Part shown: positions 35,376-47,318 of the stretch, piece by piece
Layout: each line of letters opens with the position of its first letter
Numbering within the stretch: position 1 is the stretch's first letter
From: Rotaria sordida
Lineage: Eukaryota; Rotifera; Eurotatoria; Philodinida; Philodinidae
Assembly (NCBI GenBank): GCA_905250125.1
Contig: CAJNOL010000234.1
Span: 124,001-188,000 of the forward strand
DNA: 64,000 nucleotides
Direction: 5' to 3'
Notes under the pieces: generated by a model
Database searches by the model: none
What the model saw: only the letters and a program-made list of their open reading frames with translations
What the model was told of the DNA's origin: nothing
Translations under genes and position numbers: made by a program

Positions 35376-38300
35376 CTTTTTTTGATTTTCTAAAATAAAT
35401 TTTTTGTTGTTGTCGATTAATAACTCTTATGAGTTCCGTAGATTTGAAAGTTATGTTGGTAATTTAAAGTTATTCAGAAGAAAGAAAATCGAATAATCTA
35501 GAAAATGATAATGATTGGTCATTATAAATAGAAAATGACACATTAATGCATTAATCAATGCAAATAGTACTACAAACAACGGGAAATATGATGAAAGATG
35601 ACGCTCAAATCGTTAAATAAGAATGTACCTCCTTTAGTAAATAATTAGGGAGTACATGATCTGGTCTTATAAAGCGTGGTAAGGAATGCAAATCTAGGTC
35701 GAATACACTTAGCGAAGCGACATCTAGATTTGATAGATACGTCAGATAAAGAAATTATGAGGAAAGTGTATGAAATCAGACGATATATTTACCAACATAT
35801 TTTATTTTTAATAAAGATGAGTTTGATACAAACGATGACGATACATTACACTGTTGTTTTAACAAGAGTACAACAGATTTTGCTTGAGATCCATGCACAC
35901 GTGAGATGTCGCTCAACAATCCAATCTGTAATTATAGTTGAATAGAAGAATTTCATATCATAAATAATCTATATCAATCATGTATGTCACATATTGTTAA
36001 TATTAGATTTTTATAATGATTTTCATCCTAAACGCATTAATAGATATTCAGTGCGAGATAAATTTGATGATTCATGCATGTTTAATCAATGACTAAATCT
36101 ATGAAACTAATGACATAGCCAGAAAAAAAAAGTTATAGAGCAAAGAGCGAAGCTGCAGTGATAATGCTTTTAGAGGAGACTCGACCCCATTTTGAAGCGA
36201 AACTCAACCGATGACAAGGGCGAGAGGACTGAACCTCCTATCTGTTCTTGTCCGGTTACGCCATCATGTGAAATCTTAACTACAGATGTATAATTGATTT
36301 ATTGACTTTGTTAAAAAGAAAAGTAATAGGAACTCTCTTAATGTCCTTTTTCAGTTCGTATCAATCAAAATTAAAGAATAATCTTATTTCTATATACAAA
36401 CTACATTGTTGAAGCATTGGTTTTTTTTGATCCTACAAAAACTATCATAGTGCTGAGAAAGCAAATAACTACTATAAGAGAAAGGAAGTTATTACAATCC
36501 ACATACAATGAAATAACAAGTTTGTGATAATAACTTCAATCTATACAGAATTTGCTTAATCTGTTGCGATAAATTGATGACAAGAATAAATTGAATTTGC
36601 TGATAAAAAAAAAGTCAATTTAATGTAGTTTGTATCTTGTCTATATTGATAAATGATCTTTGACTTTTATTGAATGTATTTGAAAATAATTGTTGATCAC
36701 ATTTTTTATTTTTATTGAATCATAGCATAGAAATTTGTATTAATCACTTTTAGTCAGCTTGAGAAAGATTAAAAAAAGAGATCTATTGATTAACCGACCT
36801 TATGTATCACAGTTTGCTAATCGCTATTAAAATGTTAATGAAAATCTGTACGAATAATTTGAGTCAAATCAAATCATTATGTTACATTATTCATCTTTTG
36901 CAAGAGTACTGAACATTTCTCTAGTCTCATTAAATGATTTCACAATTATATGTTCACTTCGTTACTTATAAGTTATTATATAAGACAAGATAGGTACATT
37001 ATAATTTAGAGACAAAGGTAAATTATTGTTTTATAAACATTATCAGTCGTGTTTTTTTTCAAGTATATGACTTTAAAATACTTCATGTAAATTCAAAAGA
37101 TTAATTAGTAGATCAAGCATCTTTCTAGAGAAATTAGTTAAATAATCTGTATGTCATGTTTAAAAAATAAGATCTACAGATGAAGTGCAATTAAAAATGA
37201 TATCTTATCTTACCATCGTATGTAATTATTGCTATTAAGACAGAATTTTTTATTTTTTTTTTATAGGAAAGAGAATTATTTTTCATTAATAAGTAGAAAA
37301 TGTGATATTTTACCTGTGAAAAATATAATGAAACAGTTGGAATATGTATTATATTATAAATTTTATCAAAAAAAATCCATTTATCTGATTAACAGAACAA
37401 GAAAAGTTCTATATTTTCCTATATTAATCAAGTCCCTCAGCGCACTCAGAAATTCCATTTTTTTTTTGTTCAGTCTAGCAGTTTTCAAGCGTAATACATG
37501 GTTAAGTAGTTCAAAGTGGTTACTTCCGAATAGATAGTCATTTCCTAATCTTAAAATGTTTTCTGAAACTTTTACAAGATTTTTCATGAAAAATGAATAA
37601 TTTCAAAGTATTTTCTGGAAGCATCAGTCGTCAAAATCTTTTTGATTACAGTATATAATTTTATGATGGAAGGAAAAGTTGATTTTCAACATCAAAATTC
37701 ATTTCACAGTTTTTTTTTCCTTACTGTTCTTATTCTAAACTCATTTAACTGTCACATATTTATTCTGCACTATTTTTTTATTAATTTGATAAGTTTCTTA
37801 GAAATCTTATCAAGTATTTTTCTACAACCATTACAAGTTATTTTTTCTTCGTTTTTTATTCAATCTAGTTTTTAGTTGTTTGAAGCTTGACAATTGTTCT
37901 TCTTATACTTTTTTTTTTCCTTTTATATTCTTCATATACTTTTAGTGAGCTACACACGTCAGCAACTATAGTTTCATGTTTTCGAGATAAAACTCGATTA
38001 TTAAATTATTCATCAATCGTTCAAAATACAATCTTTAATTTGTTTTCTGTTCTGCACGCAATGTTTTTATATATTTTATCAATTTTAAACCGGTTATTGA
38101 GTGCATAGTTTGGTTGAACATGTAACCACGAGATCGTAATGAGCATTGAATAGACGAATAATATAAATAATTAATAGTTTCTACGACACTTTTTTTTAAT
38201 GTATAATATCTTCAATACGTTATTTAAAAAAATCATATCGATCTATTGTCATGAATTTATTCTCACATTCTCATGTTATTATTACACGAGAAGATATCAT

Positions 38301-38493
38301 TCGTTAATATTTTATTTAAAAGATTGGCACAAATACTCAAGTCTTATATAAAAACATTCGATTAGGGTTTAATGTTTATCTGCATATAGACTAATTTTGT
38401 TGCGTCTCAAAACTTATAAAATACTCTGTATAGTTGCTAAAAGTTTCAATCAGATATTTTGTTCTGGCTTAAAAATAGATTTTTCAAATGATA

Positions 38494-38509
38494 GAGAGAG
38501 AGAGAGAGG
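38494..38509. repeat. GA microsatellite
   Basis: Eight GA units in an intergenic region. Confidence 0.85.
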
Positions 38510-39315
38510 AAGGAATGTTAATTATATTTAATCAAACTTTCATGCATTGCTTCTAATATTATTTGTTTTATTGAACAGGTTTTTTTTTTCTATTCACTTG
38601 ACAATAAACAGAAAGTAGATTAATGTTCATTCGTATTACAATTTAGTCTATTTATAAAAATGTCTTATTTTAGTTTAATTTATTTTCAAAAATATTCAGG
38701 AAATTATATCAGGATTTTTACACTCTGTTTAGTTTTCAATTTTTCATATCCTTTTTTCGTCATTAAATCTAAATTAGTTGTACCAAATATTTGCTTATTT
38801 TTTCTTTTTTATACTGTTACTACTAACATCCTATATTCACTATTCAGAAAATGTGAATTACATAAATATTATGAATATAATCAATTATATGTACTGATAT
38901 ATGATAAAATATAAAAAAAAGATAATAGTATTTTGATATATTAATTTTAGTACTAGCATAAATGTTTTCGTGAGTTTAATTTTTTATTTATGAGAATCAT
39001 ATTTTTGAATCAACGTATAAATTTGTTTATTATCTAGCCTATCTGCTTTTAGTAAAATTGTTTTTCTCTTTTTGTAGAAGCAAAAACATCGGCCTGCATA
39101 GTCAACGTAAAATAAACGAGTCAGTAAAGAATGCTTTGAATGCTCGTCAATTGAATGTCAAAATGACGTCTTTACTCTTTTTTATTATTGCTTTTGTGTT
39201 TCCTCTTGTCATCTTTTTTTGTTACATCCAATTATCGCCTGAACACCCACGATGTTAGTATATAAAGAAAAGAAAAAAAAAGATCTTATTATTTCTTTAG
39301 AATCATAAGCTCGAC

Positions 39316-39330
39316 AACACACACACACAC
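39316..39330. repeat. CA dinucleotide run upstream of the small secreted-protein gene
   Basis: A short run of AC units ends 22 bp before the start codon at 39353, so it is likely in the 5' UTR or promoter. Confidence 0.7.
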
Positions 39331-39352
39331 TTTATTCTATTGAGATTAAATA

Positions 39353-39901
39353 ATGTATTTCATTCCTTTATGTCTTTTTGCTATTATTTGTGGCCATTCA
39401 TTGGTCATTTCAGCTCCAATTAACCAAAGTAATACTAACGAAATTATTTTATTAATAGACAAAAATGTTAATATTTATCTTTTCTAGATTCTCAAGAAAC
39501 AAAACATCAAGCAGCAACAGCTATTGCAAGTCATCTTTTAAAAGAATTAGCTAATGAACAACTTGCAAGTCAATATTCAAATGGAGATGTACAACAAATT
39601 GAATCAGATGATAATGAAGACGTTATTGGATATATACCAACCATTGATGATTTATATCTAATTGATGATAATATAAACGATGAAGAACTTTTATCAGAAA
39701 TGAATGATACTGATGATGATCTTCCAATAGATGAGCAAGAATTAATGAATTATTTAGAAAAACAACATCAATGTATGTTTTTATAATAAGTTTTTTTTTA
39801 AATTATTTTCTAATCTTCTTATTTTAGTTGATGAAGATTTATCACCAATGATAAACACACCAATAATCGATGATAGTATAATGAAAGCAGAAGATCATTA
39901 A
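39353..39901 (+). CDS. Small acidic secreted protein, family unknown
   Basis: Exons are 39353-39428, 39488-39772 and 39828-39901, giving 144 residues with closed phases. A signal peptide (MYFIPLCLFAIICGHSLV, cleavage probably after ISA) is followed by a mature chain that is very rich in D, E and N (SDDNEDVIG, LIDDNINDEELL, NDTDDDLP) and lacks cysteines. A short helical part (HQAATAIASHLLKELANEQL) comes first. There are no dibasic sites of the kind expected in a neuropeptide precursor. Acidic, cysteine-free secreted proteins can bind calcium or be structural, but no function can be assigned. Introns are 59 and 55 nt. Confidence 0.75.
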
Positions 39902-40139
39902 TAATGATATTTTATTTTTATTGTAAAATAAAATTAAAAAAAACCAACATTCTACAAGAATGTAAAACCAAGCATGAGTGATTATTTTTTCAAAGTACAC
40001 GTATAAATATATTTTCCACTTAATTATTATACATATCTATTTATGTTGTATTTGTGCGTAAATATATTTGTGTAAAACAATTATTAACAAGCAAAAAAAA
40101 ATCAATTTTTTATTTAAATTTGTTTTGTTTTTTTAAAAT

Positions 40140-41638
40140 TTATTCTCCATCACGACTACTTCGATAAACACGAAGAATATCTTCAACTGGAGCACGACAT
40201 ATAGGACATTTAACAGCATGTGTTGTTCTACCTTGTTGAAGTTGTAATCCACACACATAACAAACACAAAGATGACCACAACGATAAAGAACTGTATCAG
40301 CAATAGCATTTAAACAAACAGTACAATGACCAGATTGTATTGGTTGAGTTGTTGAATTCATTGTTGTTGTAGAATTATTAGCTAAAGCACTTGCTACATC
40401 TTGACGTAATGATCTTTGCATATCCATTTGCATTGTAAACACAAGTTGAAGCATCTGTTGCATTGTATCAAGACGTGCTGATAATGCATCAATATTCGAA
40501 GCAGACTATTTGATATATTAATAAGAATTTTTTAAAAAAAAGAATTTTATATTTGAAGAAAATACTTACGGCATGAACATTGACTCGTGGCAGTTGAGTA
40601 GGAACTGGTGGTATTATAGCCGTAGGTGCTGCTTGTTGTTGTTGTTCAGCAGGTGCTCCGTGTTCCAAACGATTCTATATGTATATAGAAAATACATTCT
40701 AATTTTGATTATTAAAGAGATATAAATATCTTACTAAAACATTTTGTTCGAGGTGTCTACGAAAATCACTTTCTAAAGCACTTGTTACTAATTGTCGATG
40801 GACAAGATCACTAATTTCTAAAACAATTCTTTCACGTTGTAATTGTGTTATTGCGTCCCATGCTTCGAATTCACGTTGTTGTCTATTAAAATTAATTTAT
40901 TTAATATATTAATAGATTATTTGAAATAGAAATACCTTTCAACGTTGGAAGGTGTACGTGATGATTGCTGTTCGATAGGAATTTGAGGTACTGTTGGAAT
41001 GATCTGTGGACGTTGTTGTTCGACATTAACTGAAGCTAAAACTTGTGGTACACTTGATGTTCGTGGAGTTTGTTGTACTGGTACTACTGGTCGAGTTCCA
41101 ATTGTATTACGAATAGTATTTTCTAGATCTTGTCGAAAAGCAGCACTACCTAATGCTGCTGATACACATCGACGATTGGTTAATGCATTAATATCAGCTA
41201 TATGAGCACTAGGTGGTGCTGGTCGTGTCGATGGAACTCTTGTTTCTTGTTGATGTTCATGAATATTATTAAGAAATGTTTCAATTCTTTCTCGATTATG
41301 TTGTCCTGTTACAGGTCGTTCACCCAAACGTAAACGACGTAATTCAAACATGACTTCCATACGTTGTCGTTCAATAAATCTTGTAAATGCATCAGCTTCA
41401 ATTTCAAGTGCCGAACAAGCTACATCTTCTTCACTTCTCGAACTTGAACTACATTCAGATTCATAACCATTTTCATCAATAGTTGTTGTCATAGGTTCAT
41501 CTGTATAGTTCAATATATAGAACATCATCAAAACATGATTTTCAATTCGCTACCTTTATTAGTGACTATTGCTTCTTCTGTATCTTCTTCACCAGTTGCC
41601 ATATTCAAATCTGTCGAAGTATTATATTCGTCCGTCAT
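40140..41638 (-). CDS. RING-finger E3 ubiquitin ligase, neuralized-type RING
   Basis: Exons in coding order are 41554-41638, 40936-41500, 40735-40882, 40570-40674 and 40140-40505 (422 residues). The C-terminus carries a C3HC4 RING: CTVCLNAIADTVLYRCGH, CVCYVCGLQL, CPICRAP, ending VEDILRVYRS. The DTVLYRCGHLCVCYxCG pattern is that of neuralized-like RINGs. The N-terminus is acidic and Ser-rich (YESECSSSSRSEED). The middle has two related helical units, RRCVSAALGSAAFRQDLE and RQLVTSALESDFRRHLEQ, which may be a repeated protein-binding element. Pro/Gln-rich linkers separate them. No neuralized NHR domain is visible, so the substrate and pathway are unknown. The expected activity is transfer of ubiquitin from an E2. 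Confidence 0.85.
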
Positions 41639-43596
41639 TTATTTACGATTTTTTTTTTGTAATGAAAAAACTAATACTATTATTTCTTTTTTTGTACACA
41701 CACAGACTGCTAAAGAATAACGGGAGAGTAGTTATTTATTTGTTAGGTATTGCACAACTCTTAGCTCATAACCTAGATGAATCATTCATCACATTTGCTT
41801 GTTATTTATCTCTTGTTGTTTTACTACACATGAAAAGACGTCAATATGTGAATATGATTCACATGCTGACTTTTAGACCATAAAAGGAGAAAAAATCAAA
41901 AACACACTATGTCATAATTTTTATGTATATTTGACATATGACTCACAACAGAAAGGTGTTTTAAAAAAATGATGATTCAGTATATACGTATGTAGACTAT
42001 ATAATTAAAAATAAGTTAAAATGACTTTTTCATAAATATTCTTAAATAAATCATGGTTATCAAGGAAGAATTTTTTTGATTTAACATTAATTCAATATGA
42101 AGATTTATTTTCATCAACATAATAAACGTTTTACTAAATTTATATGACGTAAATTCTTTTAAAAAAACTATTGTATCATAGATCAGTTATAATTTAAAAT
42201 AAAACTCAATGAAATATTATCTATTTTTTATTATCAAAGAAAGATATCCATGAGAAGATAGTGATGAATTTATTTGAGTCATTATTTTGATATTTAATAT
42301 CACGAAAACAACAACTTCTGTCATTTGCACTATGAACTACGCAGATAGATTTAAAAACGCAGTAGATCAGAATTGTGACTCGTAATGATAAACAGTCGCC
42401 ATAAATTTTTTCTAGTTTTTACACGTTTGTTTTTTTGAAAAAATGGATTATAGAAGTGTTTTTTTTTTCTAACTATTTCTATGAGGATAATAAAGTAAAT
42501 CTATTGTGAGAAGTAGAGTACATGTACAGTTGATTCATAATTTCTATATGTTTGATGATCATTTAATTAGTATACAAAGTTAATATAGCATTTGGATGGT
42601 GAAGAAAAAGCTTTCAGCGCAATCCCGACGGGATTAAAATATTAAACACGATGAAACTACTTTAATCATTGTGGAAAATCTCATCACTTATACGACAGAT
42701 TGTGACGAAACTAAAAACTAGCATGTCGGAAAACTTGCTAAGCTGTTACAGACTGTGACTGGCGTATCGATATTTCTATCATAGTCTGTCAGCAGGCTAA
42801 AAGAGAACATCGGCATATTTGTAGCAACCTTTGGGGCAAGCTGGAGAGAAATGAGTTCAATTTTCTTGTCACATACTTCAACACTCATATATTTCACAGG
42901 AGCATAATAATAGTGAAACAGGAGTCTTATATTCTTGCTATAGTGATTCAGAGGTAGGTATGACTAATTGAGAGGTTGATTTGGTTATTATAGGATGAGA
43001 AAAGTAAAAAATGACTCATGCTAGTCTGATTGGTGTCAGTAACAGCAAGGAAAAATATTTACTGATTGCAACTCTGAAGTTGATATTAATAAAGAAAAGA
43101 TTACACTTATGGACAAAATATTCTCAAAGAATACTATAGTAAAGACTTGATAAAAGAAATAAACAAAGAAAAATATTAATTCGTCGGATACATAATTATA
43201 TTTCTACAAAATATATCAATCACACAAATAAACGTCTATAAAGAAAAAGTATTCATTAATTAAACAGAAATTCATCGAATATTTCAATAATTTTTAAAAT
43301 ACCTATATTGATAAAGACTATTCCATTTATTTAACAAAAAATATATATATTTTCTTTTTCTTATTTATATTCGCTATTTGTTTATAATGATTTTTGATAT
43401 TTTTTTAATTACCAGTAAAAATCTAAAATTTTTAAAGATGACCAAGAATTTAATATTTATTATTGTTAAACAAAAAAAAGAATAAGCTTGTTTGACAAAT
43501 CTATTTCATAACAAACCATAAAAAGAAATTAAATTTATTATAGAAAAATTTTCAATCATTAATCGATATTAAATTATGATAGAAATCAAATATAGC
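41639..43596. other. Intergenic region
   Basis: No supported gene. A small palindrome (AATCCCGACGGGATT) lies at about 42623-42637 in a less AT-rich patch that may be a mobile-element relic. The promoter of the RING gene should be at the left end. Confidence 0.4.
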
Positions 43597-44595
43597 TTAT
43601 GCAACTCGACCAAAAAGACGCACTCGCGAAAGACCACCATCAGGAATAATATTAACTCGTACATGAGTAATTGGACCAAGATCATTGAATTGATCTTTAT
43701 CAAATGTATGAAGAGCATCCATTGTTAATTTCTTTTCAGGCAATAATGTTTCCCAAAATAATGATTGATTAACTAATGATTTACTATTATCTAGGGTGGC
43801 ATCAGCTGCTTGAATTATACATCGATCAGGATAATTACCTTTATAATGAGCCGTATCAAGAACAATACGAGATATTCGTCCACGTTTACCTAAAGCAAGT
43901 ACACACCATTCATTACCGGGTATACGTCGTCGTCGAGTTTCCCATCCATCACCCATGTTAATACCTCGACCAGGACGTAATAATGCCCATGGATTACCAT
44001 AATGTTCATCACTTGCTGCTACAGCACGGCCACCATTCTCAACAGCTACTAAATCAACTTCTTCGTTAAATTTATCTTCAGATGGTTGAACAACACCATA
44101 AACACGAAGTCGAGCAATACCTCCATCAGGATAAATATTCAAACGAACATGAGTCCACTGACCATGAGCAGTAACTGCATGATAATGATGAGCACTTGGA
44201 CCTAATGTAACTGCATGTAAAACTTCTTGCCAATGATCTGGTTTTTCTCCTTTATTAACACAGCATGCATCAAGAGAAGCAGCTACTGGATAATTTCCTG
44301 TGAAATGACTTGTATCAATATCAACACCAACAATTTGTCCTGGTAAACCTAATTGTACAATGCACCAATCATAACCAGCAACACGTTTTCGACGTGTTTC
44401 CCATCCTTCCATATATTGACCATGATCGTCATATCGTCCAGGATGAAAAACAGCTGCTGCTGAATTAAGCATACGAGATGCTGGTGCAAAAAATTCATCA
44501 GAATTAGATAATACTTGAGCACCAAGACGTTCATCAGCAAGATTTACATAAGCTGATGCAAGTGTCTGATCAAATGATTGTGATGTAGTAGACAT
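43597..44595 (-). CDS. ALLC: Allantoicase, single-exon, microbial-type
   Basis: One uninterrupted frame of 332 residues from MSTTSQSFDQTLASAYVNLA to RLFGRVA. Allantoicase hydrolyses allantoate to ureidoglycolate and urea in purine breakdown. The protein shows the two repeated jelly-roll domains of the family: DGWETRRRRIPGNEWCVLA-type blocks (GWETRRKRVAGYDWCIVQLG in domain 1 and NMGDGWETRRRRIPGNEW in domain 2), DIDTSHFTGNYPVAASLDA and DTAHYKGNYPDRCIIQ, and the endings HVRLNIYPDGGIARLRVYG and HVRVNIIPDGGLSRVRLFG. The length equals that of bacterial enzymes. Domain 2 lacks the insertion that vertebrate forms have after GWET. It has no intron while most genes around it have several. Both points suggest acquisition from a bacterium or fungus. 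The frame is intact and codons look AT-adapted, so it is not a contaminant. Confidence 0.93.
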   Translation of the reverse strand: MSTTSQSFDQTLASAYVNLADERLGAQVLSNSDEFFAPASRMLNSAAAVFHPGRYDDHGQYMEGWETRRKRVAGYDWCIVQLGLPGQIVGVDIDTSHFTGNYPVAASLDACCVNKGEKPDHWQEVLHAVTLGPSAHHYHAVTAHGQWTHVRLNIYPDGGIARLRVYGVVQPSEDKFNEEVDLVAVENGGRAVAASDEHYGNPWALLRPGRGINMGDGWETRRRRIPGNEWCVLALGKRGRISRIVLDTAHYKGNYPDRCIIQAADATLDNSKSLVNQSLFWETLLPEKKLTMDALHTFDKDQFNDLGPITHVRVNIIPDGGLSRVRLFGRVA

Positions 44596-47318
44596 AATAA
44601 TATTTTCACGAATAGAAATAGGCTAAAATTTATCTAAAGTAAATTGTATATGATATCATATAGATTGTAAAGCTAAATCATTGATGTGTCAACATTTCTG
44701 TAGAAAAAAAAAATTAAGTTGATTATATAAAGAAAAATCAAAGAAGAATATAATTATACGAAGAGAAGACTGATAAATCTAATAATAGAAAATGAAACAA
44801 AAATATTCTATAATAGAATCATAGGTATTATAAGTCTATAAAATCGTTCATTCTATTCAATCAAAAAAAAAAAAACTAAAGAAATTCATAACTTCGATCA
44901 ATATCTATTCGAAACAACAATAGGTATTTCAATATTAAATGATTATTTCTTTGTGAAATAATTTATTTTTCTCATTGAATAGTAAACAGAAGCAGCGATC
45001 CTAGAAAATTGTAGAAACTATACAGTCGTTTTGGCTTGATCTCTAACTCTGGTTTTTTTACGTACATGTGCATGCATATTTAGTATAACTATTATTTGTG
45101 TCTTAGTAGTTAAGTATATATTCGAAAAATCAAATGATATAACTGATGAGAATATTAGATAAGAAATCTGTATTCGATAAAAAAAATCTTCGTACTAGTA
45201 TAAATATAAAATAGAAGAAATACAGAGTCTGAATAATAAACTACGCAACTTATTTATTAAAGCAAAACTTTTAAAATATATGACTTAAAATAAAATCTAT
45301 TTCATCTATTATTAATATAATAATGTTTTAGAATGTGTAAAAATTTTCTAAAACAAAAAAAAAATCAAATCAATCATTTTCTTACTCTTATTATATTATA
45401 TTTCTTCATTTTTCTGTGAACAAGTTTAATGGCTCTAATTTTTTTTGTTGGTTTCTTTTGTATGCCTATGCTTATCTATCTGCTGATAAAGTATTCATAG
45501 ACCCATATTTTACATATGAAGCGTTATCTATCTTTTGATTAAAAGCAAGTAAAACAAAGCTATGACTATTTTTATAAGACAAAAAGTAAAAAAAAATCGA
45601 ATCGAGCAAATTTCATATCGAATGAAATGGTTTTTAATGAATTGAAAATGAGTTTCAATAGATTTTAAGTCAAATATTAGATTTTAGAATTTTAAAAAGT
45701 TGTCATTGAAATCACTTTTTTTTCTATATAATGTTCAACGTCATTCGCATACTGATTAACCTCCTATAGTATCATAACATTTGAAAATACTCTATCAAAA
45801 TACATTCACATTCTTAATGCGTAAATACACATGTCCTTGCAGCCGTATTGTTGTGCACGTCCTTCTTTTCTTCTTTCTTTCTTTGCTGTAAAATGATCTA
45901 TTTTATCGTCTTGTACATATCTAGGCCATTTCTTTTTTTTCGTTCGTGAAAATCAGTGAAATTTTCGCATTTTTCCTTACTTTAGTTTTTCTTTACTAAT
46001 TGAGCACAATGGCAACAGAAAATAGACGATGTCACCATTTTTGTTTTATATCTACCTACTTTCAAACAGAAGAGTATACCAAGCTACCCTTCTTTTGCTC
46101 TTTTTCTTTTCTCTCACTATCTGTGCTTTTTGTGTTTCTTTTTTTTTCATTTCTTTTTTCGTTTGCCTGGGCATACATACTGGGATGCTGTATGAAAAGG
46201 ATATTTTTTCCTAAATATATCAGTTAGATTCATTCGGAAATAACTCTTGATTGTTTTAGCTGCAAAGAGGAATCTCTCTAACACATCAAGATACTAAAAC
46301 GAGTAAATGTTTCATAAGCTGTAATGAAATCTTATCTGAACATTTGGTTGAGATTAGAAACAATATCGAACTGTATTTCATTGATTTGAATTAGATCAAA
46401 TGCCATCTATTCAGAAGCAAAAGCTTTTTATTTTCATCTGAATGGTATTCAAAGGCAAAATAAATATATAAACTCTGATAATACAAATATGACTAACCAA
46501 CACTGTAAAAAAAATCAAACCAGGACACATGGAGTAAACATAAAGAGAAGACAGCTCATGTGTTTTTATCTACCATGGTTTGACCATAGATACTAATGAA
46601 AGGAATGTCTAGTTTCTGTCTTTTCTAGACACTTCAGCTGATTAATGACCTACTAATTCTAGAAATAAATACACTTCTATATAAACATTAAGTGTTAGGG
46701 AATATATTTTCAATATTTTTGTTTTTCAAAATTTGACATAATATTTGAAAAAGTTTTAGAAGATTTATTTGATTATTTCCCCTCAAAACTTTGGATGAAA
46801 TTTGATATATTCATTATAGAACTATTAGATCAAAAGTCAGTTGACGTGTCTGAGAGAACTAAAACTGAATAAGTTCCAAGAAGAAATTTACAGAAAATCT
46901 GGAAGAAGTGACATGTTTTTGAAAGTTGATAATAAAAATCAGATAAACATTTAATGTCTATTTGATTCTCTGTCGTATATCGGGTTTGTTTGTAAACTTT
47001 CTGACGAATGTAAATAGTTTGGAATTAACAAAATGTCTTTTGAATTTTTTTTCTGTGTAATAAGGAATACTGTACGTTTATTTTCTATCGAATTCCTCAT
47101 GATCACTGATTAATTTATTATTTTCTCTACTTCATTGTATTTTATTGTCCTTAATTCATGTTTTATTGTACTTTTCCTCTCTAAGATATACGAAAGGAAT
47201 CTTCATTACCCGAGGAGATAGTTAAATATTTTCTATATTGTTGTATAATGAAAATACAACTTCATTTCTTTTTGAAATAAGAAAAAAAAAGAATAAAGAA
47301 AATCGTATTTTCATTATA
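44596..47318. other. Intergenic region upstream of allantoicase
   Basis: 2.7 kb of AT-rich DNA with short frames only. It should include the allantoicase promoter. No further feature is supported. Confidence 0.45.

Larger units (their letters stand above)
35376..39352. other. Large intergenic region
   Basis: About 4 kb with no supported gene. A less AT-rich patch at 36140-36280 differs from its surroundings and may be part of a mobile element or an untranslated exon. T-rich short frames at 37229-38914 look like composition artefacts. The region includes the SUMO promoter at its left end, a GA microsatellite at 38494-38509 and a CA run at 39316-39330. Confidence 0.45.

Noticed and set aside
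37229..38914. Several plus-strand frames rich in F, L, I and S
   Set aside because: They follow T-rich composition, lack splice continuity and show no domain or codon pattern.
46000..46227. Phe/Leu/Ser-rich frames that resemble membrane segments
   Set aside because: T-rich low-complexity DNA; two overlapping frames look equally hydrophobic, as expected from composition.
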